Source of the DNA: Physella acuta
Taxonomy: Eukaryota; Mollusca; Gastropoda; Physidae
DNA length: 64,000 nucleotides
Reading direction: 5' to 3'
Assembly (NCBI RefSeq): GCF_028476545.1
Contig: NW_026731648.1
Span: forward strand, 147,001-211,000
A model generated the notes under the pieces. That model saw only the letters and a program-made list of their open reading frames with translations. It ran no database searches and was not told where the DNA came from. Positions 1 through 12,030 of this stretch are shown piece after piece (the stretch's first letter is position 1; every line of letters begins with the position of its first letter). Position numbers and translations under genes: made by a program.

Positions 1-146
1 CTATTTAAAGAAATAGCCCTTTACTAAAATTGACTTAGCACTTCAACTACACATCAACTTAAATTTATTCTAGAATAGAATCAACACATTTCTTAGCATG
101 AGATTTTGATTACGTTTGCTATGTGTTTTAAAATTTCATTTCTCAG

Positions 147-1224
147 GTATCTGTTTACTATGTTGGAACCCTAGCCAAGAATAACAAAAGATTTGATTCA
201 TGCACAGATGGCAAGCCATTCCGTTTTAGACTCAACCAGGGGGAAGTAATCAAAGGCTGGGATGTAGGAGTCAATGGTGGGTAGATTTTATATTGTTTGG
301 TGTTGATAGTCTATCTCTAAAAAACATTTATAAAAGGTTCGGTTTTGTTTTGCTGAGATTTTCTTAGACAAATAAATGGGAGCTGGGCAATTCTCTTCCC
401 ACTCCTGAAAACAATTAGTCTTCTCCCCCTGCCTGAAGACCCGGGGAACACATTTAGATATCTTTATGCTCTAGTCTGGGATGAGGGTTTTGAATCAGAT
501 TACGTGGTTAAGGAATATTCTGGATATACGCTTATTCTACATTCTGATTCTACATACCTGATTAACAATTATTTTGTTCTATTGTGTTCTATATTGGGCA
601 CTTATAAAATGCTCATGCTGTACTTTCTATGGATTTGTATAATCATAATCTGCTGAGGGTGGGACTCAACAGGGAGTAATGTCAGTGTCACAAACATGTA
701 TAGGTGTACAACACAAAACAGATGGTTTGGAGTTAACATTGCCAAAATAGCAAGCTTAGGATGAGAAATTGCCAGTCATGATATGTCATAATTTTTGTCA
801 AGGCATAATAAAAACTGAATTTATCCGTCTTAACCAACAAATTTATGTTGAAAGAATTAGTTTTTGCTTACATTTTCAAACTTTTTTGCCATTTTATTTT
901 CCTTAGGAATGAAAGTTGGAGGCAAAAGAAAAATAACAATCCCAGCAAGTCAAGGGTAAGTGGCTTCTATATCTTTTCTGTTTCTGTCCTTGTGTGCAAG
1001 TATGTCACCATGTCAAGACTGCTAGACTTATAATATATAATGGACATTATTATCTCTTCATGCTCTTTATTGTCTCTTCTGTTACATGGTTGAAAAGATG
1101 ACTATTCAACTAAGCTTAACCATCCTTTTCTTTTTTTTTCTGTAGTTATGGCAATGCAAAACAAGGTCCCATCCCACCAAATTCAACCCTTGTGTTTGAA
1201 GTGGAATTGAAAGCTGTTAGTTGA
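147..1224 (+). CDS. FKBP-type peptidyl-prolyl cis-trans isomerase, C-terminal exons (5' part outside window)
   Basis: Three exons (147-276, 907-955, 1146-1224) join in frame with GT-AG introns to give the end of an FK506-binding domain. The first exon opens at the strand 'VSVYYVGTL' and carries '[11 protein letters not shown]'; the second has '[17 protein letters not shown]'; the third has 'YGNAKQG', '[13 protein letters not shown]' and the stop. These are the conserved beta strands and active-site Tyr/Phe/Trp positions of FKBPs, which catalyse prolyl isomerisation. The wording is closest to the nuclear FKBP39/46 type, where this domain follows an acidic N-terminal nucleoplasmin-like part, but that part is not in the window, so the subtype is inference. 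AATAAA signals follow at 1590 and 1614. The domain end and stop are intact. Confidence 0.93.
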
Positions 1225-1589
1225 AGGGATTAATAATTTTATTCATTTTAATGATTTTAACATGTGTTCATCAAGTATACTTTCCAATAATGCCATTTTT
1301 ATTTTATTGCTTTTCTAATATGCCATATCAGACTGCATGTTTGGTTAGTAAATTTACAACAAACTCTGTGACAATATGTGGTTCATGTTAAACATTTGTA
1401 TGTAAATCTATGTTAATTAAGGACAGATCTAAGTTCATGTAGGCTGAGTGTTAGGGATAAGATTAGCATTTTAAATAGGCAGGGCATTTCTAGGGAGGTC
1501 GCTCTGTTGCATGAATATTTTTTAATTTGTTGTTGTTGTAAATTTAAGCTGATAATTTTTAATGTTTGGTTGTTGATCTGATGGGCATT

Positions 1590-1619
1590 AATAAAATTGA
1601 TGTTAAAAAAATTAATAAA
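1590..1619 (+). terminator. Polyadenylation signals of the FKBP gene
   Basis: Two AATAAA hexamers (1590-1595 and 1614-1619) lie about 370-400 bases after the FKBP stop codon in AT-rich sequence, a plausible 3' UTR length. A SINE begins some 40 bases further on. Confidence 0.55.
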
Positions 1620-1660
1620 ATGTTTGTTTTTTTAGTTGATTTTTATGAGTCATTGTTTTA

Positions 1661-2033
1661 GAGCGGAGTCGGCGTGGTTGAGTTGGTAAAGCTCATGGTT
1701 GCTAAACCGAAAAAGTCTTGAGTTCGAACCCTCTGGCAGATGAGGCTCGTTAGCTGGGGACATCCACTCTTCTAGGAGAGACAACTCCAAAATTAAACAA
1801 CTGCTGCCTTTTAGTTTGTTCTTGGTTGGACAAAGGCTATGGAAGCAAATCCAAAAAGAAAAGCAGGCTGAAATCGGAGTCAATGGCGCATAACCAGTTG
1901 ACAAGTATCCTTAATTGGGATGGAGGCATGGTCGAGTTGGTAAAAGCTCATGGTTGATAAATTCAAAAAGTCAAGAGTTCAGATAAGGCTCTATCCCTTC
2001 CAACACTAAAAATTAAGAACGAAGAAGAAGAGC
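1661..2033 (+). repeat. tRNA-derived dimeric SINE (family A), full copy
   Basis: The element starts with a tRNA-like head carrying box A (GTGGTTGAGTTGGTAAAG) and box B (GAGTTCGAACCC). A body with 'GCAGATGAGGCTCGTTAGCTG' and 'AAGCAGGCTGAAATCGGAG' follows, then a second, more degenerate tRNA-like unit near 1920-1985 and a short (GAA)n tail. Related copies lie at 22037, 28405, 34540, 52801 and 62104. It is a retroposon, not a tRNA gene: the head cannot form an aminoacyl stem with the sequence after box B. Confidence 0.85.
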
Positions 2034-2475
2034 AGAGTTGATGGTCAATACATTTCTCTGGTGTAACATATGGTTGTTAAAAATTCTTGTTATGAACGAT
2101 GGAACAAGACACTAGGTGACAATATATCAACTTTATTTACATCTGTATTATCAAAATGAAATGCAAAATAGAAGTTATAAAAATTCTACGAACTACATGG
2201 TGAACAAGATAAAATGGTTTGATAGAAATGACAAGGAATTGGATGATGTAACTTCTGAGTTCTTGTGTTGGTTGGTCTGCTGCCATACAGTTAATGAAGG
2301 TACGTCAGCAACGGTTCTTGAAAATATCACCACTACAGGAGTATTTGATATCAATATAAACTGTCACATACTGAATCTACAACTCTAGTGTTCACATTTT
2401 TCTGCCTGTCATGATTGGTAATATCTTACCAGTTTGTCACCAGTGGTAACATCTTTCCTGTCTCATGGCATGTCG

Positions 2476-2643
2476 CAGAGGCGGAGCGACCCTTCCCGGC
2501 GCCCTCGAACTTTTCATTTGCACCCCCCCCCCCCTCAAACTTTCGATTTGCACCCCCCTCGAACTTTCAATTTGGCGCCCCCCCCCTAAGGTCGGCGCCC
2601 GGGGACATGTCACCGCCGCCCCCCCCCCCTCGCTACGCCTCTG
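2476..2643. mobile_element. hAT-type MITE (family G2) with perfect 8-bp target duplication
   Basis: The ends are CAGAGGCGGAGCGACC and the inverse TCGCTACGCCTCTG. The flanks are the identical octamer gcatgtcg on both sides, the target-site length of hAT transposons. The interior is mostly C runs separated by copies of 'AAACTTTCGATTTGCACC'. Open frames through it on both strands are artefacts of the repeat. Related copies lie at 31584, 46698 and 51734. Confidence 0.85.
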
Positions 2644-3318
2644 GCATGTCGCCAATGGTAAACTGAATTTGTGTAGGTATTCAGGGTTTGTTCCATAAAT
2701 CAATATGGAGGTTTTTTGGTTTTAAACTACATGCACAGAGCCAGTGTGGGTACTGAGCATTTTAGGATAATTATAGGATTGTTTGGAGCCGTCAAAACTA
2801 ATAAATAGGTCAGACTCGCAACACAATTAAAAATACAATTTCGTTTAATTGTAATCTCGGCTATATTTTAATATAATTGTTCGCGAGACATCTATTAGTT
2901 TTAATTCAGGTTGTTGTATAAAAAATTTAATAAGTTAAAATATTTTATACACTTTATACATAGAGATGCTGCTTATACTTCCAATTCCACCGCGTTTACA
3001 CTTGCGACATGTATACTAAATATGTCTAGAAAAAAAATCGCAGCAAGTAAGTAGACTATACAAATACATGTTCCGTGGGGAAAAAATGTTTTCATATAAC
3101 ATTAGCTCGCTGCTTGTAAACGACGTAAGGGAATTGTTTGATTTGAATCAAAGTCACGCACAGTTCACTTTCAACGTTTAGATTCGCGAGATTTGGCACA
3201 CAACTTTGAAAGCTGCATTCAAAGTTTTTTCACCAAGCAGCAGTCTGGCTATCACGTGATTAGCTGCACATCGGAAGCGATGTATAAAATTTTGTTACAT
3301 TTACTGAACTCAAAGAAT
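2644..3318. other. No gene seen; 3' flank of the chitin-binding protein gene
   Basis: This AT-rich interval follows the stop of the minus-strand chitin-binding gene and probably contains its 3' UTR. I see no exon, no tRNA and no clear AATAAA on the minus strand. Confidence 0.5.
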
Positions 3319-6300
3319 TCATTGCGTAGACCCACACGAAAATCTCGACGAAATCACCAACCCCCTCTCACACACTATCTGCCGCGCACATTTTGTGCGC
3401 ATGTCTTTCTTGTCTTCATAGATGCCGTCCGGCCTCTTCAAGCATTCGTTGGTCAGTTCCCCACAGGGGGCGGGCAAGCTTGACCTGTCCGCGTCATTGA
3501 CGTCACACCTCTGTTTTTCGGTGTTGTAAATCCCCCGCGAGCAGACGTGAAACCCTGTCATCGTTTGGTTCTCACACGAAAAATAGTGCGTGCATCTTCC
3601 GAAGACGTCGAGAAAATTTCCGTCTTGTTTTCCCTTGCAGAGCTGCATATCGCCCTCGTTATCCCCGCACGGAAACGGGACTTCCCGCACCGGCTGGCAA
3701 CTGGACGAGAAAGGGTTAAACTTGAGCCCGTGCTGACAGCTATGAAAACCACGGAACAGCTGCCCCTGGCACGTGTAGTACAAGTCACAGCGGCCCAGCT
3801 CGTCGGGGTAGAGCCCGTCCCTCCTGCCGTTACAGCCTGGTTTCCAGCCGCCATGTTTGCTGGGTATGCTCATCGGCGTCTCGCACGCCCGCGTTATGGG
3901 GGAAAACACGGCGCTTGAATCGCAGAGTCCCTGAAGTCAGAATATGTTTGTTTGGTTATAATGTTATAAATTTAGATGATTAAAGCAACAACACATTACT
4001 GTTAGAAGTACCATGACAGAGCTGTGAACACCTACACTTGCAAGAAATTTTATAGCTATTTGTGTAGTTGACTAAGTTTAAAATGACAAGGAATATGATG
4101 TTTTAGGTTTTGGTAAAGAATTAAAAGAAATGATATAAATTATTAAACTGATAATAACAGTAATAATAGTATGGGCATGTCACATGAGCCAACAGTCTAG
4201 CAAAAACAGTAACGGTAGGCTCGTTGCCAGGAGGGAGAAGAAGGGGAAGGCAAATAAGACATTTCGATGGAAGATGTCAAGGAAATGGACTTGTTTATCC
4301 ACAGGACAGTGTTTCTTCCAGACTTTTTTCTCCGGGGGGGGGGGGGGGGGGGGGGGGGTCGGACACTGGTACAAGTATGTTTTCTTTATAAATGGAAATT
4401 ATATCGAAGAGATGCCTGGAAGAAACTCTGGTTTCTTCTTCTTGTGGGATTAATAAGATCAGCGGAAGACCAAGAAAGATGGTAGAAAATTATAAGAAAA
4501 TCAATTCATAATTTTTCCTTTGTGGTACCTGGGGGGGGGGGGGGGAGTAAAGGGCTGCAGTTACAACTCTCCAGAGGTTAAGGGGCGATTGATAAAAAAA
4601 AAGTCAACAAACCTGGAAGACAGTTCTCTCCCTGTGACACTCAACAAAAAACGGCTCCCACTCCATCCCCTGCCATGGGTTGAGCCCCTCACTGAGACCT
4701 CGGCAGCTGGCGTACCTAACCCAGCAGGGTACACAGTGGGACGACTCGTGGCATTTGTTGGATCGGTAGTCACCTGCAACACACAGGGGGGGGGGGGACG
4801 TGACATGACATTCTTGTTATGTGTGTATAAAAGATGTCAAATTGTAGTTTATCTGTTTAAAAAAAAAAAGATTTTCCATTACATTATGTAAAGTGGAAGA
4901 TCTATTTATTGATAGACATTCTTTAAGAATCACACAGCTAAGAAACCAGCGAGCACCTCTGGTAATGACCTTTAAATATTTCTCCTATCAAACATGTACT
5001 TGATCCTAACGATCCCATGGTTATCTTAACTGATTGATGAATGCCGAATAGCTATAAGTGTTAGTACTGGTAAGACTCAAATCTATTCTTAGTAACTATG
5101 ATCAAAGAATGCCGCTTCACTAAGGCTCGAAGTTAAAACCCCAAAAGAGTTGTGTATATGGAACTAACTTTACATGGAGATTGAGGCTGGGACTTCAGTC
5201 CCGGTACAAAGTTTAACAAACATAAGATGGCCGTACACTGAACCAACAGACTCGGGGTGTGCGGACCGCATTAGGGGACACCAACCAAGCGGATGACACC
5301 CAAAACGAAAAACAAGATGTTTTTTTTTAATATTGAGAAGATCTAATTTTCTGTTATTTTACAATGTATTGAATATATAAATATATTTACGTATAGAGTA
5401 ACAACCTCCATTATTTGTGTGCGCATGAGAGAATAACACCTAAATAATTAGTTCTAGTCTATCTTATATAAAGAACAGTGACACCCTGAGTTACCGCACG
5501 GGGTGTCACCCTACATAAAGACAACACTGCATGGGACCAAACTTACATGGAGATTTGGGTTCGAATCGACCTTGACATTGGACGTCGTTGAAGTCTTCAC
5601 ACTGCAGGGTCGTCTCCGAGAAGAGCTGAGGGTAGGGGCACTCCAAGATGTACCCGTTAAAGTAGGTCAACATGGCGGCGTCCGGCGTGATGGAGCAGTT
5701 GATGTACCAGGCGCAGTTGTCGGGATGGGGAGAGACGAGCTTGCTCTGGTTGCTGCACAACTCTATGGCGTCTGGGGGCAGGCAGGATGGAAACAACAAA
5801 GTTAGTGGTAGTGTTCATGATAGAACAAAGTTAGTGGTAGTGTTCTGGATATAACAAAATTAACGGTAGTGTTCTTGATAGAACTAGATCCATAGAATGT
5901 AAGGTTTGGAAGGGAAGGTTTACTTTTACTTTACTTTGGGGTATTTGTACGAATTAATTGTTAATGATTCTGAACTTACGGGGAGTAGTTTAATACTAAA
6001 AGTAAAGATTCCTCTTTAGATCTAGCGATCCATTGGGCAGATGAATTACAGTTCACCTGTTTCTGTGACCGCGACATATAAAGGGATAGTGTGGTCAGAA
6101 CTATACCCGGCCGCCTTTACTTTCCCTAACGTGGGTGGACTCAGGGACGATCTACTGACTTGAATCCAGATTCGAACTAGAGACTTACGGGTTAGCAACA
6201 GTAGCCGCTCTAAAAATCTTAGCTCTAGAAAAACCAAAAACCAAAACAACGACACGATACAACGACACAAAACAACGACATAAAACACTGACAACTCACC

Positions 6301-6900
6301 AAACGACAGGAGTGAGGTTTGGCTCCAATGCGCCATCTCCTCACCATCCTCACTCCACTGACCACGCCCAAACTTGACCGACCTGTTCAGCTTGTTGGTC
6401 GTCTGCTCCTTCTTCCTGGTCGTGTGGGTGTACACTAGGTTCGACGGTGTCGACACCTTGGTCAGACTAGACCCGAACTGCCTAAACTTCGCCGCCCGTT
6501 TCGACATTATGTGTTCCATTGGCTGAACTCGAATTATACGGTACGACGGCGTCGCTGGTGGAGGTAAGTTGTCCAGATTTTTTGTCACCCGGCCAATGTG
6601 ACCACGGTAGATGTATTCCATGTCTTGTATATCGCCAGGTGTGATGGGTGATTCTAATGTATTAGGACTCGATGGTTTTTTGTGTGACGGTGCTAGAGTT
6701 ATTCCACAATGCGGGTCTAGACAAGGTTGTTCGACGTTTTGTCTTGGAACGAGTTGTGGCAAGGGGAGGGTGGGGTGAGGGACAGGTCCTGTGTCGGTGC
6801 TGGTTCGAGCCGAGCTGACCAGAAGATTGACGTGGAGTGACAGCACACCAAGAAGTAGTTGCCTGGTCAACTGTTTGGTAAGTCCAGTTCTGTTTCCCAT
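3319..6900 (-). CDS. Secreted chitin-binding (peritrophin-A/CBM14) protein, 532 aa, four exons
   Basis: Exons on the minus strand are 6300-6900, 5547-5771, 4613-4773 and 3319-3930; junction phases (1, 1, 0) match and give one 532-residue frame. I chose the Met at 6900 because it begins a basic stretch followed by a hydrophobic run ('LLLGVLSLHVNLLVSSA'), a probable signal peptide; an in-frame Met lies seven codons upstream. Residues 30-200 are Pro/Ser-rich and resemble nothing I know. Exon 2 holds one six-cysteine CBM14 domain ('CAWYINC'). Exon 3 plus the start of exon 4 makes a second ('CHRERTVFQGLCD'). Exon 4 has two typical copies ('RCDLYYTCQGQ', 'RCTHYFSCENQ') and a shorter last one. CBM14 domains bind chitin, so the product is probably extracellular, in cuticle, gut lining, radula or shell matrix. 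The tissue is unknown. The exon at 4613-4773 is short and sits between G-run repeats, so automatic prediction could miss it. Confidence 0.88.
4307..4430. mobile_element. hAT-type MITE (family G1) in an intron of the chitin-binding gene
   Basis: The ends are CAGTGTTTCTTCCAGAC and the inverse CTGGAAGAAACTCTG. Inside are a run of about 23 Gs and the shared segment 'GGACACTGGTACAAGTATG'. The terminal repeats match the copies at 10876, 34638, 42804, 50758, 51505 and 52483. No target duplication is evident at this copy. Confidence 0.75.
6005..6215 (-). repeat. tRNA-derived SINE (family B), minus orientation
   Basis: In reverse orientation it contains the box-B-like 'GAGTTCGAAT..' region, the body 'CTCAGGGACG..TCTACTG' and the segment reading 'GTGTGGTCAG' / 'ACTATACC' on the plus strand. 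The same order is seen in the better copies at 11281 and 20518. It lies in intron 1 of the chitin-binding gene and overlaps the end of the read-through frame beyond its first exon. Confidence 0.7.
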
Positions 6901-8063
6901 TGTACAGGACACGTACATAAAACCAACGTGGGTTAAAATTTATAGGAATAATAAAGTCAGTGAAAAAATAAATTGATTTTGTGGTTTTTTAAAACTCCGA
7001 TAAGGCAATGAATAACTTGCTAAAACGTTGAAGAAAATAATGTTGGTCGTTTCGAATTACTTACAGACAATAAAATCTGGTTCAAGATGTCAAAGAAAAT
7101 AGCGTTGAAATTCTTTTTAAACTTTGTACAGGCAATGAGAATAAACTTGCTTCCAACTTTGATGAATAAAAATGTATATGTATAAACGTATTCCAGGATC
7201 GAAGAAAATGAGGAACAATAGATGGATTAGACGAGTGACTGCTCAACGAAGCGAACTCTCCCGTTTCTACACAAAGAATGATGAGACTTCCCTGACTTGA
7301 AGGAGTTTTGTAACTTTTCTGGTCTGACCCCGCCCCGTCACCCTCAACTCAAACACAAACTTTAAAACTGCGACCTTTAACCCTTGCTTTTAACCAACGC
7401 GATTTTTTATCCTTATTTTTTTTTTCTTAAATCATGCGATCGCACTCCTCCCCTTTTCAATGGGCAACTGTAAACCAACAAACACCAAGACGGAATGTTT
7501 GTGTATTCAGCCTCGCTATGTCCAGCAAGTTTGCTCGTCCAGCCAGCACGCCACTTCTTCGCTCGTGCACATTCTGCAACAGAAAGCCAAACATCCTAAC
7601 TAAGAGACACACAAAACCGTTACGAAATTCATGTTCCTCAAGTCACGTGCCGCGCGCTAACTTCGGCAGAAAACAAATTTATTTAGGCTATTTATAGCTG
7701 TTTGTATTCCCGATCTGGCCGAGCGAACTATTCTGTGTGAAAGCCAATGTCCAGTTCTGCTTGTGCCAGGTCAGCAGACGATAAAAATGTTGGTTGTTTT
7801 CATCGCCATTAAATTAAATTAATTAATTAAATACTTGAGGTCAACAGGAACGTTGACTGTAGATTAACCACTGCCGTCGATAAACTTGGCCAGAGAAAAA
7901 GGCAATCTGGCAAATGGTCTGTTCTAATTATAATCATAGCATACATAACTAGACAGACATAACTAGACAGACTGTTACACTATAGTTAAACCAAAATAGA
8001 ATGTGATGATTACAGCTTTTTGTTACATTTTATAGAGAAAATATATATTCAACAACTATCTAA
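6901..8063. other. No gene seen; upstream region of the chitin-binding gene
   Basis: This stretch lies 5' of the minus-strand chitin-binding gene and should contain its promoter, but I see no TATA box or initiator that stands out. An 87-codon plus-strand frame at 7434-7697 has no splice context or recognisable domain and is judged chance. Confidence 0.4.
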
Positions 8064-8071
8064 TCCTAACC

Positions 8072-9235
<1,164 letters not shown>

Positions 9236-9243
9236 TCCTAACC

Positions 9244-10735
9244 CCACCTCCGAAATTGTTAAACATCTTTTTTTTTAGCGACAATAAATAATTCAAAGCG
9301 ATAATTGACGGATTCGGAACATTGGTTATCAGTGTGCCTTTTATTTATATAAAATAAAATGATTAAAAAATACAGTTTTTGAAATATACAATAAACCACT
9401 CAATCCTAAACTTATTAAATAATAATTGTTTTTATGAAAAACAAAGTATTTTTATTAATTTAATAAAGAAATCTGTTACAAATATTGATAATATATTGTT
9501 TATCTGTTTGATAAATTTTAAGTAGATCTATTAAATATATACTACCTCCATTATTGCATCCCTTGCAGAAGGGAAGTAAACAATGCATTTTATAAGCGAA
9601 TTATGCTGACTAAATAAAAACGGTTTATAAAAACACGCTTTTATTTATGCACTAAAAAAAATCTCATGAAATTATTTACTTTTAGCGACGAATGTTTTTA
9701 CTAAAGAAAGCAAATTTGTTTATGGTGTTTTTTTTTTATTCAAAACATTTAAAAATGTATCCTAAATATTTTAAAAGATTTATTTTATTATATAATTGTT
9801 CATAAGCCCAGTTATATCTAGAGCCGTGACTACCATTTCCAAACTTTTAAAATACTATTTAACGACCCGCGCTTTTCTTTACAATAGGCATGAAAAGTCT
9901 ATGTAATCATACTAATTTTTTTTTTTTAAATATGGCATGCGATACAATTATATACATTTGTAAAAATTAAAGCTATTTAAAAACAATCGATTACACTCAT
10001 TTACATAATTTTTATTTTGAAAATTAGCCGTTCAAACGCCGTTAAGAATTATTTTATCAACTCAAATATTTTCATAAACTGCCCTCAACCTCTCCTTGAA
10101 GTCAACCGGAATGGCCAGGGAGAGTAAAAAAAAATGAAAGTCAGAACAATTGTTTTCCATACTGAAAATACTGAAAATACACAATAGCGGTCTATGGTGT
10201 ATAGCGTAGTATTGTATTTATATTAAATAATATAACATATAATGTAAAATAAAAATCAATTGCGGTTTGACACCGTTCATCCGATCGCCACGAATCTTTT
10301 GGAATTTGATTAGAACACTCCAGGGAAGGAGTCAGATCTAGCGGCCCTAGGGGGATTTTACGACGGCAGAAAGTTTATTTTTGTCATCGTCCAGGGTTGT
10401 TCTACGATGTGGCGGAGCGGCATAGGGGGTCGTCGAGCAAAATTAATTTTCTACATTTATCGCTCATTAAGTTAGAATTTTACTCGCGGTTACTTTTTAG
10501 TCCTCATCGAGGGCTTTGAGTCTGACCGTCAGTTTTCCCACACGGCGTAGCAATTTATCGAAAAACATGCAAAAAATTAGCCACATGTACAGAGAGTGAG
10601 TACCCTAAAATCTTTTTCAAAGTACTCTTTGTTTTTCACATAAATTACAAAGATTGTATAAAAAAATAAAACAGGTCAGTTTTGACCTTTTTATCGAATT
10701 CTTCCAGATATGAAATTAACAGATCAGTACGGTGG
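9244..10735. other. AT-rich intergenic sequence, no feature seen
   Basis: No long frame, no SINE head and no terminal inverted repeat is visible. Short G runs at 10735-10765 precede the MITE at 10876. Confidence 0.4.
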
Positions 10736-10875
10736 TGGTGGTGGTGAGGGGAGGGGGGGGGGGGTTGTTAACTTCATTCAGTACTGTCCGGTCACTGTAG
10801 GTGTATTATCTTACCCAGCGTATATCCGGGTGTGACATTAATGCCGCTCTACACAATTTCCGCATGCCACGTCTG

Positions 10876-11066
10876 CAGTTTCTTCCAGACATCTTTTCGG
10901 CCACGAAGAAAGTCAAACCCCCCGCCCCCAAAACGAAGCAGAATGTATATAGAAAACATACTTTTACCAGTGTCCGCCCCCCGGAAAATGTTGTCTCCCC
11001 CCCCCCCCCCCCCCCCCGAAAATATCAAGTCCCCACGCCGGAGAACATAGTCTGGAAGAAACATTG
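10876..11066. mobile_element. hAT-type MITE (family G1)
   Basis: The ends are CAGTTTCTTCCAGAC and CTGGAAGAAACATTG, flanked by cacgtctg and cccgtctg, which match at 7 of 8 positions and so look like a slightly decayed target duplication. The interior has the family segment 'GAAAATATCAAGT' and a C17 run. Confidence 0.8.
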
Positions 11067-11280
11067 CCCGTCTGGTAGTGAGGAGATGGGGGGGGGGGAA
11101 TAACCAACTCAGAGTGAACATAGCGTCAGTTTATAGAAGGCTGTTCTGAATATACATATGCATGTTACATATATACCGATTCAGAAATAAATTTAAATAA
11201 GTTACAGTGGTATTATGACAGTCACATTTTTTACAGAGGGGTCCATGGGGGGGGGGGTTAGATACAGTTCTACACGCTAT

Positions 11281-11535
11281 TGGGACGGAGTGGTCTAGCG
11301 GTAGAGTGCTGGACTGCTAACCCGTAAGTTTCGAGTTCGAATCCGGGTTCAAGGCAGTAGAACGTCCTTGAGTCCACCCAACTCTGATGGGTAGGCCCTA
11401 CCTAACTCACGTTAGGGAAAGTAAAGGCGGCTGGGCATAGTGCTGACCACACTATCTCTTCATATGCCGAGGTCACAGAAACAAGTGAACTGTACTTCAC
11501 TTGCCCAATAGACCGTCCGGTTTGAAAGGGAAACT
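11281..11535 (+). repeat. tRNA-derived SINE (family B), near full length
   Basis: The head reads 'GGACGGAGTGGTCTAGCGG' (box A region) and 'GAGTTCGAATCCGGGTTC' (box B). The body carries 'GAGTCCACCCAACTCTGATG', 'GGCGGCTGGGCATAGTGC' and 'CATATGCCGAGGTCACAGA', and the end is 'TTTGAAAGGGAAACTTT'. It is the clearest copy of a family also present at 6005, 20518, 24275, 36043, 36960, 38570, 40560, 42430, 44945, 48505 and 53470. Confidence 0.85.
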
Positions 11536-11819
11536 TTTTTCTACACGCTATATGTTAGTAGGGTTATCACACATTTTACTAAAAACAAGTAAACTCAAAA
11601 CACTGAATTTAAAACGTACTTTTATAAGATCAAATACAGTATGCAAGTTATTTAAATTGTTGAATGTGTTTTCCCCAGTCAAAATCAGCAATTTAGTTTA
11701 TCCCATGGTATGGGGTCAGGCTCCCTGTCCTTTGATATAAATAGCCGTTGGCCAAAGCGAGGCTCCCGTATCACACGTGGTACAGTACACCTAGGTCCTA
11801 AAACATAGCACCAGACTTG

Positions 11820-12030
11820 GGCAACACACACACTCCCGTACGTGTACACACACCCCACAATTCTGCCCGTGCTGTTACACACCCCTCACTCTTGTACGTG
11901 TACACACACCCTCACGTTTGTTTGTTTTACACCCCCACACCTCAGTCTGTGTTACACACACTCCTCACTTCTGTACGTGTACACACACCCCTCACGTCTG
12001 TGTGTTTTACACACACCCCACACTTTTGTC
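11820..12030. repeat. CA-rich minisatellite overlapping the end of the six-exon gene
   Basis: Imperfect units of roughly 25-40 bp, such as 'TCACGTCTGTGTGTTTTACA' and 'CACACCCCTCAC'. The stop codon (12007-12009) and the last few codons of the minus-strand gene lie inside the array, so the present C-terminus may have been shaped by repeat expansion. Confidence 0.75.

Noticed and set aside
1661-1750. Functional tRNA gene
   Set aside because: Box A and box B are present but there is no closing acceptor stem, and the same head recurs fused to the SINE body elsewhere.
6046-6300. Extension of the chitin-binding protein's first exon to 290 codons
   Set aside because: Past 6300 the frame enters intron and SINE sequence; the GTGAGT donor and phase match to exon 2 show that the exon ends at 6300.
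7434-7697. 87-codon plus-strand frame as a gene
   Set aside because: No domain, no splice partner and no conserved-looking composition.
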